This document shows, one piece after another, positions 24,260 to 37,139 of a stretch of DNA of 64,000 bases. The notes under the pieces were generated by a model. It was not told the origin of the DNA, ran no database searches, and saw only the letters and a program-made list of their open reading frames with translations. Position numbers and translations under genes: made by a program. How positions within the stretch are numbered: position 1 is the stretch's first letter; each line of letters opens with the position of its first letter. The DNA comes from Callipepla californica brunnescens (Eukaryota > Chordata > Aves > Galliformes > Odontophoridae), in assembly GCA_023055505.1 (NCBI GenBank), contig JALIRH010000076.1:62001-126000 (forward strand), read 5' to 3'.

Positions 24260-24819
24260 GTGAGTATATTGTAATTCAGTGGGTTGTGTGTGAGGGTTTG
24301 AGCTGGGCTTTTTCCAGGAGAGTCCTGAGAGCTCAGGCAGGCGCCTTGATTCCAACATCAAGCCTGAAGAGGGCTTTAGCTGTCATAAAGAGTTTCAGGG
24401 AGCAGATGTGGACTCAGTCCTGCCATGGTCTTGTGATGTGAGCCCATCACATCATCGGTCACACATCTGCCAAAAGGAGGGGCAGAGAAAGCCCCAGAAA
24501 AGGTTATCATCCTGACTGGCCATGTTTTCTTGCTTTGCACAAGGAAATTGAGAGTCTGGTAGGTACAGAACATTGAAGACCGGAATACAAAGTTTGGAAC
24601 TGTACCTGTTGAGTTCCTGCAAAAATTTAAGTCGTGCTGTATGTGCTTGTGTTTACTGTAGAGCTTTTCTTGCAGGGGCTAATGTGCTTGGAGAACAGAA
24701 CAGTGACTTGTTATCAATGCAGGGAGGTCCCCAGTGCTGGTGGGACTGCTTTAGGCATAATTTATTGTAACATGGGTTAAACTTTCTCCTCCTCCAATTT
24801 ATTGTCTCTATCCTGGCAG

Positions 24820-25011
24820 CTTCATGAAAAGTTTGATCATCTGAAGAGGACTCAACAAGAGGGGAAGAAAAAAGTGGAAGACAAAAAGAAGGAGCTTGAG
24901 GAAGAGCTGAACAACTTTCAAAAGAAGAAGGCAGCAGCTCAGCTATTACAGTCACAGGCTCAGCAGGCAGGTTCTCAACAAACCAAGAAAGACAAGGACA
25001 AGAAAAAGTAA
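24820..25011 (+). pseudogene. SEPTIN6: Septin pseudoexon 4 of 4 (terminal coiled coil)
   Basis: An open exon from [18 protein letters not shown] to KKDKDKKK and a TAA at 25009-25011. The TAA overlaps a GTAAGC donor-like site, the same position where septins of this group splice alternative C-termini. Candidate poly(A) signals AATAAA follow at 25165 and 25665. Confidence 0.8.
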
Positions 25012-28000
25012 GCGGATGTCACCCACATCCTTTGTAGGGCTTATTACAATCTGGGGGGGTTGTTTTTTTTTTCTTTCTTTTTTTTTTTTTTTTTCCTTGA
25101 TGCATGTCTGTATTTGCTTTTTCCAATTACCAGACTGGAAACTGGGCTTTTATCAGACTGGACAAATAAAATATTTTTTTTTTCTAAAGGGTGGGCCAGG
25201 GATATGATCTTAATTTTTCTCTAGAGGAGTATCCTCAAATCTTGCCAAAATTTGACTGTGTGGGAGAGCAATCAAATGGTGGAGACCTGTGATCTCCCCA
25301 ACATCTTCTGGAACAGCTCTGAGATGTTCTGGATGCAGATTTAGTTCTCTGAGCCAAAAGTAAAAGGGGGTCTCTACCCGTCCTTCCTCACACCCAACAG
25401 TTGTCCCCACTTCCCATTCTTTAAGATTATAGTTGTAAGTAGAAGCAGATCAGAAACCAAAACCACCATGCTACTTTTATGTGGAAATCTTAGTGCCAAA
25501 AGTGAATATTTGGAAGCTTGCTTTGAAGTCAAGAAGTTTTTCTTTCTTTGCTTTTGTTTGTTTGCTTTTAAACAAGCAACTGCTACGGTACCATAATTGC
25601 AGGTAAATGGCATTTGTACTTGTATTGAGTTAGCTGAATAAGCTGCAAAACCCCCGTACATTTTAATAAACACAACAGCACTGTTTTCTACTATTTTATA
25701 TTTGTATGCTAGGAGTTTAATTCTCTACCCTCCAGTGCTCTGAGATTTCAGCTACTTGAGTAGTAACCAAGTATATTTGTGGACAGTCACTTGGGAAGCA
25801 GTTTTTTAAGATGTGTTCAGTTTGGACCTAATTCTGCTTCCAAGCTCAGAGTTAAGTCCCTGCAGAGCTCTCCTGAATACTTCTCATTTGATCCAAATAG
25901 GTTTAATCTCCTTCTTGCAGCCTATGCTTGGAGTTAGCTATACATAGCATGCTGGTAGTGCAAGAGACTCGTAGGTGCTACTGGCTACTTCACCATAGTT
26001 TTAGAACACAAGGTCCACTTGAATATTGTGCTGGTAGTGAAGCCAAACTGACATTGCAGAGGGGAAGCTGCCTGTGCACAGTTTGCTTGTGTAGTGTAGC
26101 AAGACAGATTACTGTAACAGTGGCTACTTTGAAGCCTCCTGTTACTTCCATTCACTTGTTTTCAGTGCCCAGTAAGAAGGTACTCAGGTGAGTAACGGCT
26201 CTGGTTGATAACTGCAATCAGGAAAGCTGCAAAGGTGGTAAAATAGCCAATCTAACTGGGAAATGCTTCTTTCTTCAATCCACACACAATGATGACAATT
26301 CCATGCAATGCAGTGCATTTCTTAAGTTGGCTCTGGCAGAGTAAGCTACTCAATTAACACTAAGTCATCACCGTTAAAAGAACTGAAATGCTGATAGGAA
26401 CGTGGTGTAGACATTTCAGTCTCCTTTGCTAACTTCAGCCAGGTCCGAGCTGTCCTATAGTGTGAGCTGTGACAGTCTGTGATATTGCATACATACTGGT
26501 ATATTTTTGTATTTTGGGAAGTCATGCAGATGCTTACTGCACGTCCCATCTCTGCAGCTGAGTCAGTGGCCATTGTTCGTTGCTCCTGCCCTTGGCTTTC
26601 CCCGGGAAGGTGGGGAGGATCTGGGACTGGTTCCTCTTCTGATGTAAATTGTTGTAGCTCCTAGGGAGCTGTGCTGCTTTATGCAAACTGAGAATGTGGC
26701 CTTTGGCACCCACTGAAATACAGAGGGCGACTGTATGCTGCATGCTCTGCTTGGCTAAAGGAATCATTACACACTGATCGGTGTTATGCCAAAGCGTAGA
26801 AGTGATAAGCGTCTGGAAGCTGACATACTGCTCCATGAGAATGCCCGCTAACAGGGCAGGCTGGAACTACGAGCACAGTAGCTGCTTCAGTGGTTCTGTA
26901 GTGTCTGAATTACTAACAGGGGCTTTAAAAGGAAATGCTGATGCATTTCCTTGTAGCGTATCCTGGTTTGTCTAAAGGCTTTACATTTCTCTTTGCACTC
27001 CAGTGATGAGCTGTGGGTTGTGTAGGTAAGGCTCTCAACCCTCTGTGCTGGCATGGACTGTGGTGGTGCTCTACTTTACTTCTTGGAATCCTGTAGATTT
27101 GTGATTTTTTTCATCTTCGATTGTTGCAGCTCTGTCCTGATGACTGAGCTGCACAGGACAGCACATCTACGTGCCGCAACCTCTCGAGTCAGTGTAGCAC
27201 AGACACGTACTCCAAGCCTTTCTTAAGTCTGAGATGGAGCATGCTGCCCTAATTTTGCGATTGGATTGTACTTCAAACCCACACAATCTGGAGCTGGTTC
27301 CTGCCAATGGGTTTGGCAAAACCTTTTGAAAACAAGAGCAGCAAGTGGCCTTTTGGTGCTCCCTGTTTGGTAGACCGCCACGTGCAGACCTCAGTGTCAC
27401 TGGGTTACTTGCTCATCCTTAACTTACTTAGGAGACAGAACCATCTGTTTGGGCTCTGTTTCTGTTAAGATACTTTTGAAATCCAGATGAAGTTCCAGCT
27501 TCATTACCGTATAATAATTTCCAGTCCAGTGTTGACTCTCTAGGCCTTATGGTCAGTCTGTACTTAGTCCCAGAACAATGCTTTAAGTATAACACAGTTA
27601 TAATGTGCATGTCATGCCTGGCCCAGAACCCTTCTGAAATGATGTCTGAAGGATCTGAATTGGGCTTGAAAAGCAATGCTGGGAGAACTCGTGTTGCTCA
27701 GCTCTGAGATATCTGCATTTCAGAAAAGGCTGGCACAGCTTTCTGCAAGAGTGCCCATGTCCAAGTAACCCAAACTGGACGTCTCCGATCGTGTCTTGCC
27801 ACCCCACTTTTCCTGAAAATGGAAAGTTTAAGGGCACCAGCCACATACACCTGTAACCCTGGCTAACTTTTGGTGGTTGATTGTTGAGTACTTCTTCCCT
27901 GTTGGATTTATTTTTTGCTTTTGCTTGTCATGTAGGCTAGAATAGAGCTCAGTCTTGGGGTTTCTTTTTAATTCCATAATCCATCTGCATGCCCACCCAC

Positions 28001-31000
28001 CACAGTGGGTTGTTGGTGTCCTAGTGTCAGCTCTCCCAGCTTTTCTTGATTTTGGTGGTTTTTATTTTATTTATTTTATTTTTTCATTTTGGGTTCTGTT
28101 ATTGCTAACTTTTTGTTTTTGCTTTTCTTTTCTATTTTTTTTTTGTTGTTGTTTTTTTTTTTTTAACTTGCAGTGCAAGCTTCACATAAAGCCTGTCAAG
28201 CCAAGGATGTTCCTGCATTCACCTGCTTTTGCAGTAATGTTTCTGCCATCTGTTTTTTCTTTTTTCTTTTTTTCTTTTTTTCATTTTTAACATGAATAAC
28301 TATTAACTCATCTAATAATGTAGTGGGAACAAGAAGGAAGAAGGGTTGGATGCAGGACTGTGCGCAGCAGGAAACTGAAGGTGGGAGGAAGGGAGGGAAG
28401 TGAATGATAGCATGTATTTTTCTGGTCCAAACCAGCAACGGTAAGTCACGCTGAATCAGTCTGAACTGAGAGTCAGGGTGGAGCTGAATTCTACCCATAT
28501 CCCCTCAGTAGCTAATGTGTTAGAGCAAAATGAGCCCTGCTGTTGGGGTGGGATAAGGGGAGGGTACCAGTGTGTAGATAACAAAAGTTTAACTGACCTT
28601 GCATGCTATTACATTTGCATGATTTCTTTTTTCACTTAGCTGCTGTTTTTTTGTTGTCTGACTGGATAATATTAGTTGGGCTGGGTTTGTTGTCACGTGC
28701 TGGCATATTTGTACAGCCACCCTTGCAGGTCAGCATAGCGGCTCCTTGCTGAATGCAGCTGTGGGAAGTGAGCACTGCTGCAGATGCCTGGAAGAGGGGC
28801 TGCTTCTCATGCTTTCCATGCATGGCTTGCCATTGAAACCCCACTTAAAAGAGGGCCTGGTTCTCAGACTATTAGCAAGGTGTAGCAGCCCCTAAGGAAT
28901 GAAATGCCCAGGCAGGGGAAGGTGTACCCTTTGATATCCCCCTGCTGCCTTTGGGAGCATTCCTGCACACACATAAATACAAACCCCGTAGTTGCAGGAT
29001 CCAGGTTTTTGTGCTGAGAGAATGCTGTTTTATCAACCAAATGGTGGTTAATATAAAAGGTGGGAATTAGGGTCCCCATCCCTGGAGCTGCACACTGCAG
29101 AGCAGAAAACACATGCCAGTTCCTGAATGTTGATGGATGGCTGCCCCGTTGCCTGGAAAGCATCAGAAAGTTAACACCTCCAACCTTGGGGAGCTTTGCA
29201 CAACAGGTTACAGCCTGAGAGAAGGGCTTTCTCCAGACAGACTGATGTTGAGGAGTGGCCAGAGGTTTGTCATAACCTGCAAGTGACTCGAGCTCCTTGC
29301 AGGGATGGAGAGCGACCGAGCGAGGAGATGTGACATACCAACAAGACACCTGTAGCATGACCAGGCCTCGCTCTGTGGCCAGCACGGTGTGAAATCAGTC
29401 TGCTTCATGTGTATTTTCTATGCCATTGCTTTTTGGACAGAATCTTTCCCTTCCTACCCAAGAAGTGGCAAGCCATGCTTACCCTTTGACTGCTGGATTT
29501 CCTTCTCTTCTGCTGATGTATTGCCAGCATTTCCTCTGCTCCTGGCTAGGTAGTCTCCTCTTTCTTTAAAGCACTCCTAAAAATAACTCCCTCCACCTAA
29601 GTCTCACACAAGTCAGAATTGTCACCTTTTCTGAAACAAGTCAGATCTGAAACAAGCCACATTTTTTGGAGAGTTGGGTGAGGAAATATGTTTGGGAGCT
29701 GACTTTATTTATTTATTTTTATTTACACTGTTTAACCCTTACCACTTAAACATGGCTTTGAGAAGAGGAAATTCAAATGCAGTGCCTTGAACAGGCAGCA
29801 AAAAATTGGAGATGAGTAAGCTGGGAATAAAGCTCATCATCTTTTCTTCTGATCTCACCTCCTGGTCTTATCAAGCGTGATGTGCTTCCATCAGGCTGAA
29901 CAGGCTTCTTAGGGAAAATTCTTACTTAGAAAAATGAAACTGTGATGCTTCTGGCAAATTCAAGCTGAAAATGTTGAGTTATCAAGGAAGAAATCTGTTT
30001 GCTGGAGTGAGTTATTTAGTCACATCACATGCTCCTGTCTCAAGCCTGAATGCTCGTGGCAGCGTGCTTTGCTTCAGCTGTCTCTGCACGTGTCCTCTCT
30101 TTAATTGCCAGCACTTTGTGCCAAGTAGAAAACTTAATTTTTACCGTTTATTTGTCCTGCTTCATTTGACAGCCCATCCAAGGGATGTTGGCAGAAGTCA
30201 GCTGAGTCTGGCGGGTTTTGTTTTTCTGACAGAAAGCTGTGGCCAAATGCATTCATGTCTTTTTGACTGGGTTTCTTCCTGCAGCATGAAGCAAGCTGTT
30301 TTGGGGAAACCGGGCTTGAACAGTAAACTCGCTAAAGTGAAAGTTGTTTTGTTTTCTCTGCCAAAGCAGGTGTTAAAATCTTTTTCTCCTCAGTCCCCCA
30401 GGCCATGTTTAGCTGGTTATTGCTGCACTTCTTTCTTTTCTTTACTTACGCCTTTTTTCACAGTAGTCCCTGGTTCTGCATGGAGTAAGTGATGCTTTCA
30501 GTCTAGCTGGATATGCTTTCACCTTGCATGTAAGTACAAGAGTAAGAGATGCACCTTTCCGCTCACCGCTGACATGAGCAAAGCAGTTGTGTTTTTCTGG
30601 GGACTTCTTTAAGTCCACTTCCTTACAAGTGGCGTTGTTAAAAACCATTTTATAACTTTCTGTAATAGCCTGCTTTTGCTGAGATTTTGAAGGGGAAGGA
30701 AAAAAAAGCCATAGGGAACGTAACATCCAGCTGCTGCTGAGTGTCTGAAGTTACCCTGCACAGCTTCTCTGCGGGTCTGCTGCTGACAGTGGGGACAGAG
30801 GCATGGTTGTGTTGCTCACGAGGCGTTGCAGGCTTCAGTGTGGTGAAATAAAAACGATGATCAGTAGCTGCTAATGCTGCACGTCCCTCACGCTAATAGA
30901 AACCTGAGAGTAGTATAGATGAGAAGGAAGCTATAGGGGCATGTGTATTTCTGGGATGATGGTGTTCCCATGAGCCTCAGGGGTGAAAAGGGGACACAAG

Positions 31001-33330
31001 GTAGACCGTTGAGGGGGGCTGGATGGCTCTGCAGAGGTGGGCAGGCATGTGTGTGGTGGGGTGGGGAAGGCAGCGAGTGGCACCCACCCCACGCTTCTCT
31101 GTGCCCCAAAAACCACAGTACGCGTTGCACTGCGGTGTGTGTGCTTTAGGCGGCTTGAAATCCTGTCAAGGAGATTTGTACCTCGGTGTCTCTTTCTAAG
31201 CATGCCCTTACCTAACATGAGCAGTGTTTCTGTGGGTAGTTCTCATTCCGCTTCTCCTAACGCGTCCGAGTGTGGATGGAAATGTCTTTTTGTGTGTGAC
31301 CGTACCAGGTGTGTCCATCTGAACCCAGCTGCCGCTCGCCCTCTGAGAAGCCAGCAGTGTGCACTTGTCTCTGTGCAGGGGCCCTGGCTGCGTTCGCAGC
31401 GTGCGATATCCATGTTGCTCTCGTTAGCATGGGGCAATAGAGATATGAAGGGCAAGGACAAGAAGAGTGAGAGTACATAAGCTGATGCTGTGAGAAGAGC
31501 AAAGACAGAGAAATTTTTATGCTGTAAGCATAAAAACAGCTCCTATTTTTGGCTGGGCCTAAATTTGTTGGCATCCCCACCTGTACCGCAATGGACTCAC
31601 TGTCAGAGTGCCACAGAAAATGGGGTTTTGATGATTGAGGCTTTGCTGGGTGGTAGGACTTGAGAGATACAGCTGTAAAGCTGGGGGCAGGATGGTAACA
31701 TGGGACGAAGAGTCCTATCTGTGTAAACCTTGGGTGTATTTAGGGGTAGAGCAGAAGACCTTTCCAGCAGATTCTTTAACAGACGTCTATTTTTAACTTT
31801 CACATTGTGGAGCAAATATTACCTCTGAGATAAATGCAGTCACAGGCTTTGTGTGCTCTGGAGAGGGGTGAGCCATGTCAGCTACAACAAAATAACAGGG
31901 AGTGGGTTCTTGTAGCTCCTTCTAGCTGATATCTCCCTGATAACAAGTGCCGACCAAACAGGATCAAGTTAGCATGCACCAGGCCCCGGTTTTTGTATCA
32001 CCTGCTAATTTGTATCACCTCTGTGGAATGCTTGGAATGGACTGTTCGCAAAAATCAAGCAGTGAACAAAGGAATAAAGCTTTCTGTGATTACCATGTGC
32101 ATTGGCAGGGTGTGCTCTGCAGGCAGGACCCTCCTGGGATAAAAGCTGGGTTCATGCAGGAAGCAGAGAATGAACAGGAGAAAGCAATCCCTTGAGTTTT
32201 AGGACTATTACAGAGAGAGCATTGCTCTGTACCTGCCCAGGAATGTCTTGCTCTAGTGGCTCTATCTGTTCCTGGGGTACAAATCAGTACTTTCTTTCAT
32301 TTCACGCATTCAGCAAAATGAGAGAAAGGTAGGAAGGAGGCTTGAGGAAGTGGCTCTCCAGACACCAAAACACTGAGCTGCCAAGTGGTGTGAGAGCCAG
32401 GAGAGAAGCCGTCTCCTGTCCTCTAGCCGCCTTTCTCTTGTCTCTCTGGGTGATGCAGCAGGAGGAGATGGGCTGTTTGCTGCCACTGTAAAGCATGTCA
32501 GAATATAAGGCTGTAGATGGGTCATAGGTGGCTTTAAGCTGTCTGAAAAGGCCAGGTGATTTTTCTTCTGTTCAGAAGATGTTCTTGCTTTTCTTTGACT
32601 CCAGGTTCAGTTCATATGTTGAAGATATCACTCCATAGCTGCGAACAAGCTTTGCTGCTCTCTTTCCATTTGCTCTTGTCGTAGCTTTTCCACATCTCTG
32701 TTTCCTTTCCCTCCGCTCGTCTAACCTGTCCATTTGCACTGCAGGGTTTGGGCAGGGACTGCTGGTGATAATGTGCCTGAACCACACCTCTACGAGGGAG
32801 CTGATAGGGCTGTAGGCGTAACTGTAGAGCAAACACAGATTAGTTCCTTGTCTTGTATACATGAGGGCAGGTGGAGAGAATTTATTGTTATCTTTGTCTC
32901 CTGTTGCTAAATAAATAAATAAATAAATGGAAATCTTGGAGGCTTCTTGAATGTCTGAAGTCAAGGCTGTCATATAGTTCCATCTGTCTTTGTGCATTAG
33001 CTGAAAGGAGACTTGATTTCCCCTGCTCTTACAGTTTTAAATGAAAAAATGCCTGTGGTAGAAGGTAGAAAATGAAGAGCTGAGCCTTCTTTCCTCTGCT
33101 GGTTTAGGAATTTAGAGTCACCAAGTGGAGTCAGACACAAACTCATCCAAGCATGTCTTCTTATCTCTTGTAGCTGAAGCCAGCTATCTGTTTTCCATCC
33201 ACTTCTTGCCACTTTCTGCTGGGGGGCTGACTGCTGAGATTAACCTTGTTCCCTGGACAGGAAACAATCGCACAAGAAATGGGAAGGTGTGGAAGCGTTG
33301 GAGCCTGCAGAGTAGCCTGAGGAATGACCT
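25012..33330. other. Septin 3' flank and long gene-free interval
   Basis: After the septin poly(A) signals I see no gene. Simple sequence includes poly-T at 25067-25095, a (TTTTA)n-like block at 28062-28085, poly-T at 28136-28164 and 28245-28287, and (AAAT)n at 32908-32928. Several overlapping frames on both strands (for example near 28864-29385, 29971-30492 and 31037-31580) have no splice context or family similarity and are taken as chance. Confidence 0.5.
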
Positions 33331-33759
33331 TGAATCAGGAGAACAGCTTCTCTACAGTAAAGACAACTGTAAATCATCCAGATACAAAGGTGCTACTCCC
33401 TGATGATTTATCTGTTGGGCCAGATGTGTTACACAAACAGATAAGAAAGCAGGACAGACATCCTGGCGTCCCAACAAGATAATCAAACAGATGCCATTCT
33501 TAATGGTGAGGAGCTCTTCCCCTTCAGGGTTTGAAAATTTACAACAAAACAGACCCTTAGGTTTAATCCCCTCAACAACCAGAGTTTGGAATGTGATGAA
33601 TATGTATGTGCTATACCTTTAAATATGTACTCGTTTCTCTCTTTGGTGTGCATGTTTGGTGGAGAGATCCCCCATGCACCCAGCGCTGTAATAAAGGGAA
33701 TACCTGCTTGACATATTGCATTGGTGTGTCAAGTTACTATGTCGGATTTCTCGGCATCA
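33331..33759 (+). repeat. 5' LTR of the gammaretrovirus-like provirus
   Basis: 429 bases, TG to CA, with AATAAA at 33690-33695 marking the probable R region end, and an AT-rich tataccttta block near 33611 as a candidate core promoter. It differs from the 3' LTR at one base near 33517 (T here, C there). Confidence 0.9.
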
Positions 33760-34049
33760 ATTGGCGAGCCAGGCAGGAGCCTCTCTGCTCGACTGCAGGA
33801 CCCGCTGAGAGGGGGACTCCCCAGGCGCCCACCGGCAGCTTGTCCGGAGGGGGACTCCAGCTCTCAGGAGGGTCATCACGGGAGCAGACAAGATCCTCTG
33901 GAAAAAGGTATTCCCTAGGTCTGGTTTCTCTTTCTACTCTCTTTCCTTCTCTGATTCTTTTCTTTGGTAAAGGCCTTGGGTAACAGGCACTCGTAAGTCG
34001 GGTTGGGCAACGCAGAGTGCGCGGCATGAGACTGTGTATCAGCCCTGAG

Positions 34050-34215
34050 GGCACTGAACTGGTTCGGCACGGGACGGAAACCGTGACTCTGCCTGTAACA
34101 GGGCACCGAGCTGGTTTGGCACGGGATGGAAACTGTGATTCTGCCTGAAAGTTAACGGGGGTTCCCTTACGGCACCGAATTATTTCGGCACGGGACGGAA
34201 ACCGTGATTCTGCTT
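34050..34215 (+). repeat. Three tandem copies of a 45-base unit in the leader
   Basis: Copies begin at about 34050, 34102 and 34171. Each has the order ggcaccga, cggcacgggacggaaac, cgtgattctgcc with small changes, separated by short spacers. They lie between the primer-binding site and the first frame, where retroviral packaging and translation elements usually sit. Confidence 0.8.
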
Positions 34216-34340
34216 AGAAGGGAATTAGGCCCTGGCACAGTAGCCGCCAGGAAGGACATTTACAATTTAGGGTAGAACTGTCATTGTAACGTTGTACTGC
34301 CAGGAGGGCTTGCCATGAAAGTGACTACTGAAAAGAGTAA

Positions 34341-34787
34341 ATGTCTGGATTATATTTCTTTTCTGTACTTATAGGAATTGTGTTTGCTATCATTACTGTC
34401 TGTGTAATAGTTAAATGTTTGTGCTGTCTGGAATTCCACTCCCTGTGTAAAACCCCTTTCTTGCTGAGGGACGTTGGTTATGGCTCTTCCCCAGGGAATT
34501 CGGTGTTCCCGTGCCCTGGGGAAGCAGGCGGACTCCATTACTCAGCAACACCAAACAAAGTTCTTATAAAAATCCCTGTTTTACTGGGGGACATTGGTTA
34601 TGGCTCTTGCCCAGGGAATTCGGTGTTCCCGTGCCCTGGGGAAGCAGGTGGACTCCATTACCCAGTAAAACACAGAAGATTATCGATTATTACCTTGAGA
34701 ACGGCCGAGATTAAAAAAAGGGATCCCTCTGTGTTATATTTTGGCTCACTGAAAAAGGCACCACTGATGAGCCAGGGGAAATACTGA
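34341..34787 (+). CDS. Leader reading frame with membrane segment, 148 aa
   Basis: An open frame starting MSGLYFFSVLIGIVFAI with one strong hydrophobic segment (about residues 4-29) followed by Cys-rich KCLCC and then two repeats of a Gly/Pro-rich block. It overlaps the two 120-base-spaced repeats. It does not resemble Gag. It may be an uncharacterised accessory frame, a displaced piece of an envelope transmembrane region, or chance. Translation is not shown. Confidence 0.35.
   Translation: MSGLYFFSVLIGIVFAIITVCVIVKCLCCLEFHSLCKTPFLLRDVGYGSSPGNSVFPCPGEAGGLHYSATPNKVLIKIPVLLGDIGYGSCPGNSVFPCPGEAGGLHYPVKHRRLSIITLRTAEIKKRDPSVLYFGSLKKAPLMSQGKY
34461..34668 (+). repeat. Two tandem copies of an 88-base stem-loop unit
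   Basis: Copies at about 34461-34548 and 34581-34668 are offset by exactly 120 bases. Each contains an inverted repeat (CCCAGGG and CCCTGGG flanking aattcggtgttcccgtg), so each can fold as a hairpin. They may be RNA structural elements of the proviral leader. Confidence 0.75.
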
Positions 34788-35419
34788 ATGAGAAATAGGG
34801 AACATAAATGAAGTAACAGAACTGAGTATTCTAATCACGAGACTAAGTATTTGCTGTTTGTGAAAGCTTAAGAATTGTATTGTTTGACTCATGGGTTTTG
34901 AAAAAGGTGGGAAAAACTGTTCTGATGGTGTATAGAAGTGTAATTGCTGGTGGTATATGGAAGTATAATTGTTGGAAGTGTAATTGAGGATACGAATTGT
35001 GGAACTGTGGGAAAAATAATAATAATAATAATAATAACGCAAGAGAGATAAGGAAAATTTTTAGTTTGAGATGTTAGAACCTGTGACCGGCGGCAGCCGA
35101 GGCAGATGCGCGCCGGCACTGAAAATCCCCGCAGGGCCTCTCCCGCCGCGGCATCTCGGGCTGAGAGACAGAGCCGGGACCGGACACTGCTGCAGGAACA
35201 GCGCGTTACTGCGAGCGGGGCGGGGAGGGGACAGCGCGGGTGAGAACAGCCATCATCTGCAGAGATCCAGGAAACCCGATATCCCAGGGATAGCACTGGA
35301 AGGGCCCAGGGGAGGGTTCCACCCCCACTGGAGCGAAAACTGCAAACTGCTTGTCCCAGGTTGAAGGGGCAGGGAACCGTCAGTCTCTGATTGCAAAAGC
35401 TGAATGACAGAAAATCGGG

Positions 35420-36800
35420 AAGTTTACCCTAGCAGAGTAATTGGTTAAACTGCAGCTAGGGGAGCAGGGTAAAGAAGTTAATTTTCTGGTGGATGCAGCT
35501 GCCCCTTACCCTGTGCTAAGTTAAGAATATTACCTGCAGATGCTGATTTTATAGCAGTAGTAGGAGCTACTGGTCAACAAGAAAAAGCTTACTTTTTGAG
35601 GCAATTAAATATAGGTGGGGAAAACAAGTAGAAATACATAAATTCCTGTACATGTCAGGTTCACTAACTTATTAGAACAAAAGAATGCAGAAATTGAATA
35701 AAATTGGAGCTAAAGGTCAAGGAAGAACAATTGATTGAAATTTTAAGTCTGGCTATAACCCATACTGGAAAAATGCTGTTTCCCCGGAAGTTAAAGAAAT
35801 TTTGAATTAGGTATATCCAGGAATGTGATCATAGGGACTCCTGGAAAAAACCAAAATGCAGCCCTAATAGGAGTTAAGTGCAGGAGACAGCCCAGACAGG
35901 GTAAAAGCAGTACACTTTGAGGGTACAAGATTGCAGAGGGATAAAATGAATAGTAGATAACTTTTTGGAGTTCAGTTATTAATGGAATGTGAATCTAAAT
36001 GCAACATTTTGCAATTGAAAAATTGGATGGCAAGAACTACCATTTGGTACAAAATTGGGGTCAGTTAATAGAAATAAATCCATAAGTTAAGGAATGAGTA
36101 AGTGGGGTTTACCATTCTGGAATTGAAGGATGCCTTTTCTGCCTGAAAAAGGTTGAATTGGAAAACTCCACTATGGGGAGAGAAGACTCAAGTTAACCTG
36201 AACAGTGTTACCCAGGGTTGTTGAAAACAGCCCTTGATTTTGAGAACCAGTCAGCTTATGAACTTGAAATTTGGGATCTTCCATCCCAGGTTGGAACTTT
36301 ACTGCACTATGTGGATGCCACAGTACTTGGAACAGGACAAAAGAGGACTGTGTACAATGGACTGTGAGTCTGCTAAATTTTCTTGGTTTAAATGATTATC
36401 AAGTTTCTCAACAGAAATCTCAGAGGACTTGGAACGGAACAGAAGGAAGTAATTTGCTGAGCACCAGAACTCCGATGCAGAGCTACCTCTGATCCAGCAG
36501 TGCGACTGCTTGGAGACTGTCTATGCCAGTCGGCCAGACCTAAAGGAGGAATCATTGTATGGTGCTGAGGATTCCTGAACTCATCAACGGAAAAGTATGC
36601 ATTTGGGGGTAGTACATGCTCACGTACCATTTGGAAAAGAACAAGGATTGAAAACTTGCATCTATTGAAAAGGACATCAGAGAGGTAACACTGTGCAGGA
36701 AACTGGAAATAAGGTGGTAGATCAAGTGGCAGAAAAGGCAGCTGAAGGGAACTTAATTCCAGTGGTAAACTTAAAGTTGATTAACCTGAGTCAGAATCTG
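35420..36800 (+). pseudogene. Decayed protease and RNase H region of pol
   Basis: Near 35475-35520 a protease-like segment reads NFLVDAAAPYPVL, with the catalytic Asp-Thr-Gly changed to Asp-Ala-Ala, then a stop. The following kilobase has stops in every frame. Near 36705-36764 the end of an RNase H domain is recognisable (VVDQVAEKAAEG). Most of reverse transcriptase is missing or unrecognisable. Confidence 0.6.
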
Positions 36801-37139
36801 TAAAATATTTTAAGGAAGATAGTAATCTAGTTAATGATTAGAAGGAAAGGACCAAACTGATGGATGGGCATATATGGATGCATTGTCGTGCCCTTTAGTA
36901 TCATATGGAAATTAGTTAAAACATATGGGGGGGGACAAACACTCTTTATACAATACTAGTACCAGGAATAGGGTACAAGAGGGGCCTATCAGGAAGGGAA
37001 CATTCCAGGAATAGATCAGTATTTCTTAGTGAAGGGGTTATCAGTACATGCTGGTTGTAACAGATACTTTTCTTGGTGGCCAGAAGCCTTTCCTTGAAGG
37101 ACAAATAAGGGAAGGGAGGTTTCATGGGTACTACTGAAT

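Larger units (their letters stand above)
17721..25011 (+). pseudogene. SEPTIN6: 5'-truncated, non-processed septin pseudogene (SEPTIN6-like)
   Basis: Four exons with introns remain: 17721-17812, 19625-19793, 24127-24259 and 24820-25011. They cover the end of the septin GTPase domain (HLPSAVVGSTE, ARQYPWGVVQ), the septin unique element region ([27 protein letters not shown]), and the C-terminal coiled coil ending KKDKDKKK. Septins are GTP-binding filament proteins of the cytoskeleton. The C-terminal tail ([19 protein letters not shown]) is closest by recall to SEPTIN6, not to SEPTIN8 or SEPTIN11. Exons for the P-loop and the rest of the G domain are missing. The first exon lacks five coding bases after GSTE, shifting the frame. 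Exon two has an in-frame TGA at 19675-19677 where septins have Arg. The last two exons are fully open. Introns show it arose by DNA duplication, not retrocopying. Confidence 0.85.

Noticed and set aside
28864..29385. 173-codon frame on the - strand
   Set aside because: The composition looks random, no family is recognised, and there is no promoter or splice structure.
29971..30492. 173-codon frame on the + strand
   Set aside because: Cys/Ser/Leu-rich translation typical of chance frames in pyrimidine-rich DNA; no domain recognised.
31037..31580. Overlapping frames of 147 and 107 codons on opposite strands
   Set aside because: The region is GC-richer than its surroundings, which lengthens chance frames. 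There is no splice context, domain or coding periodicity, and both strands are open equally.
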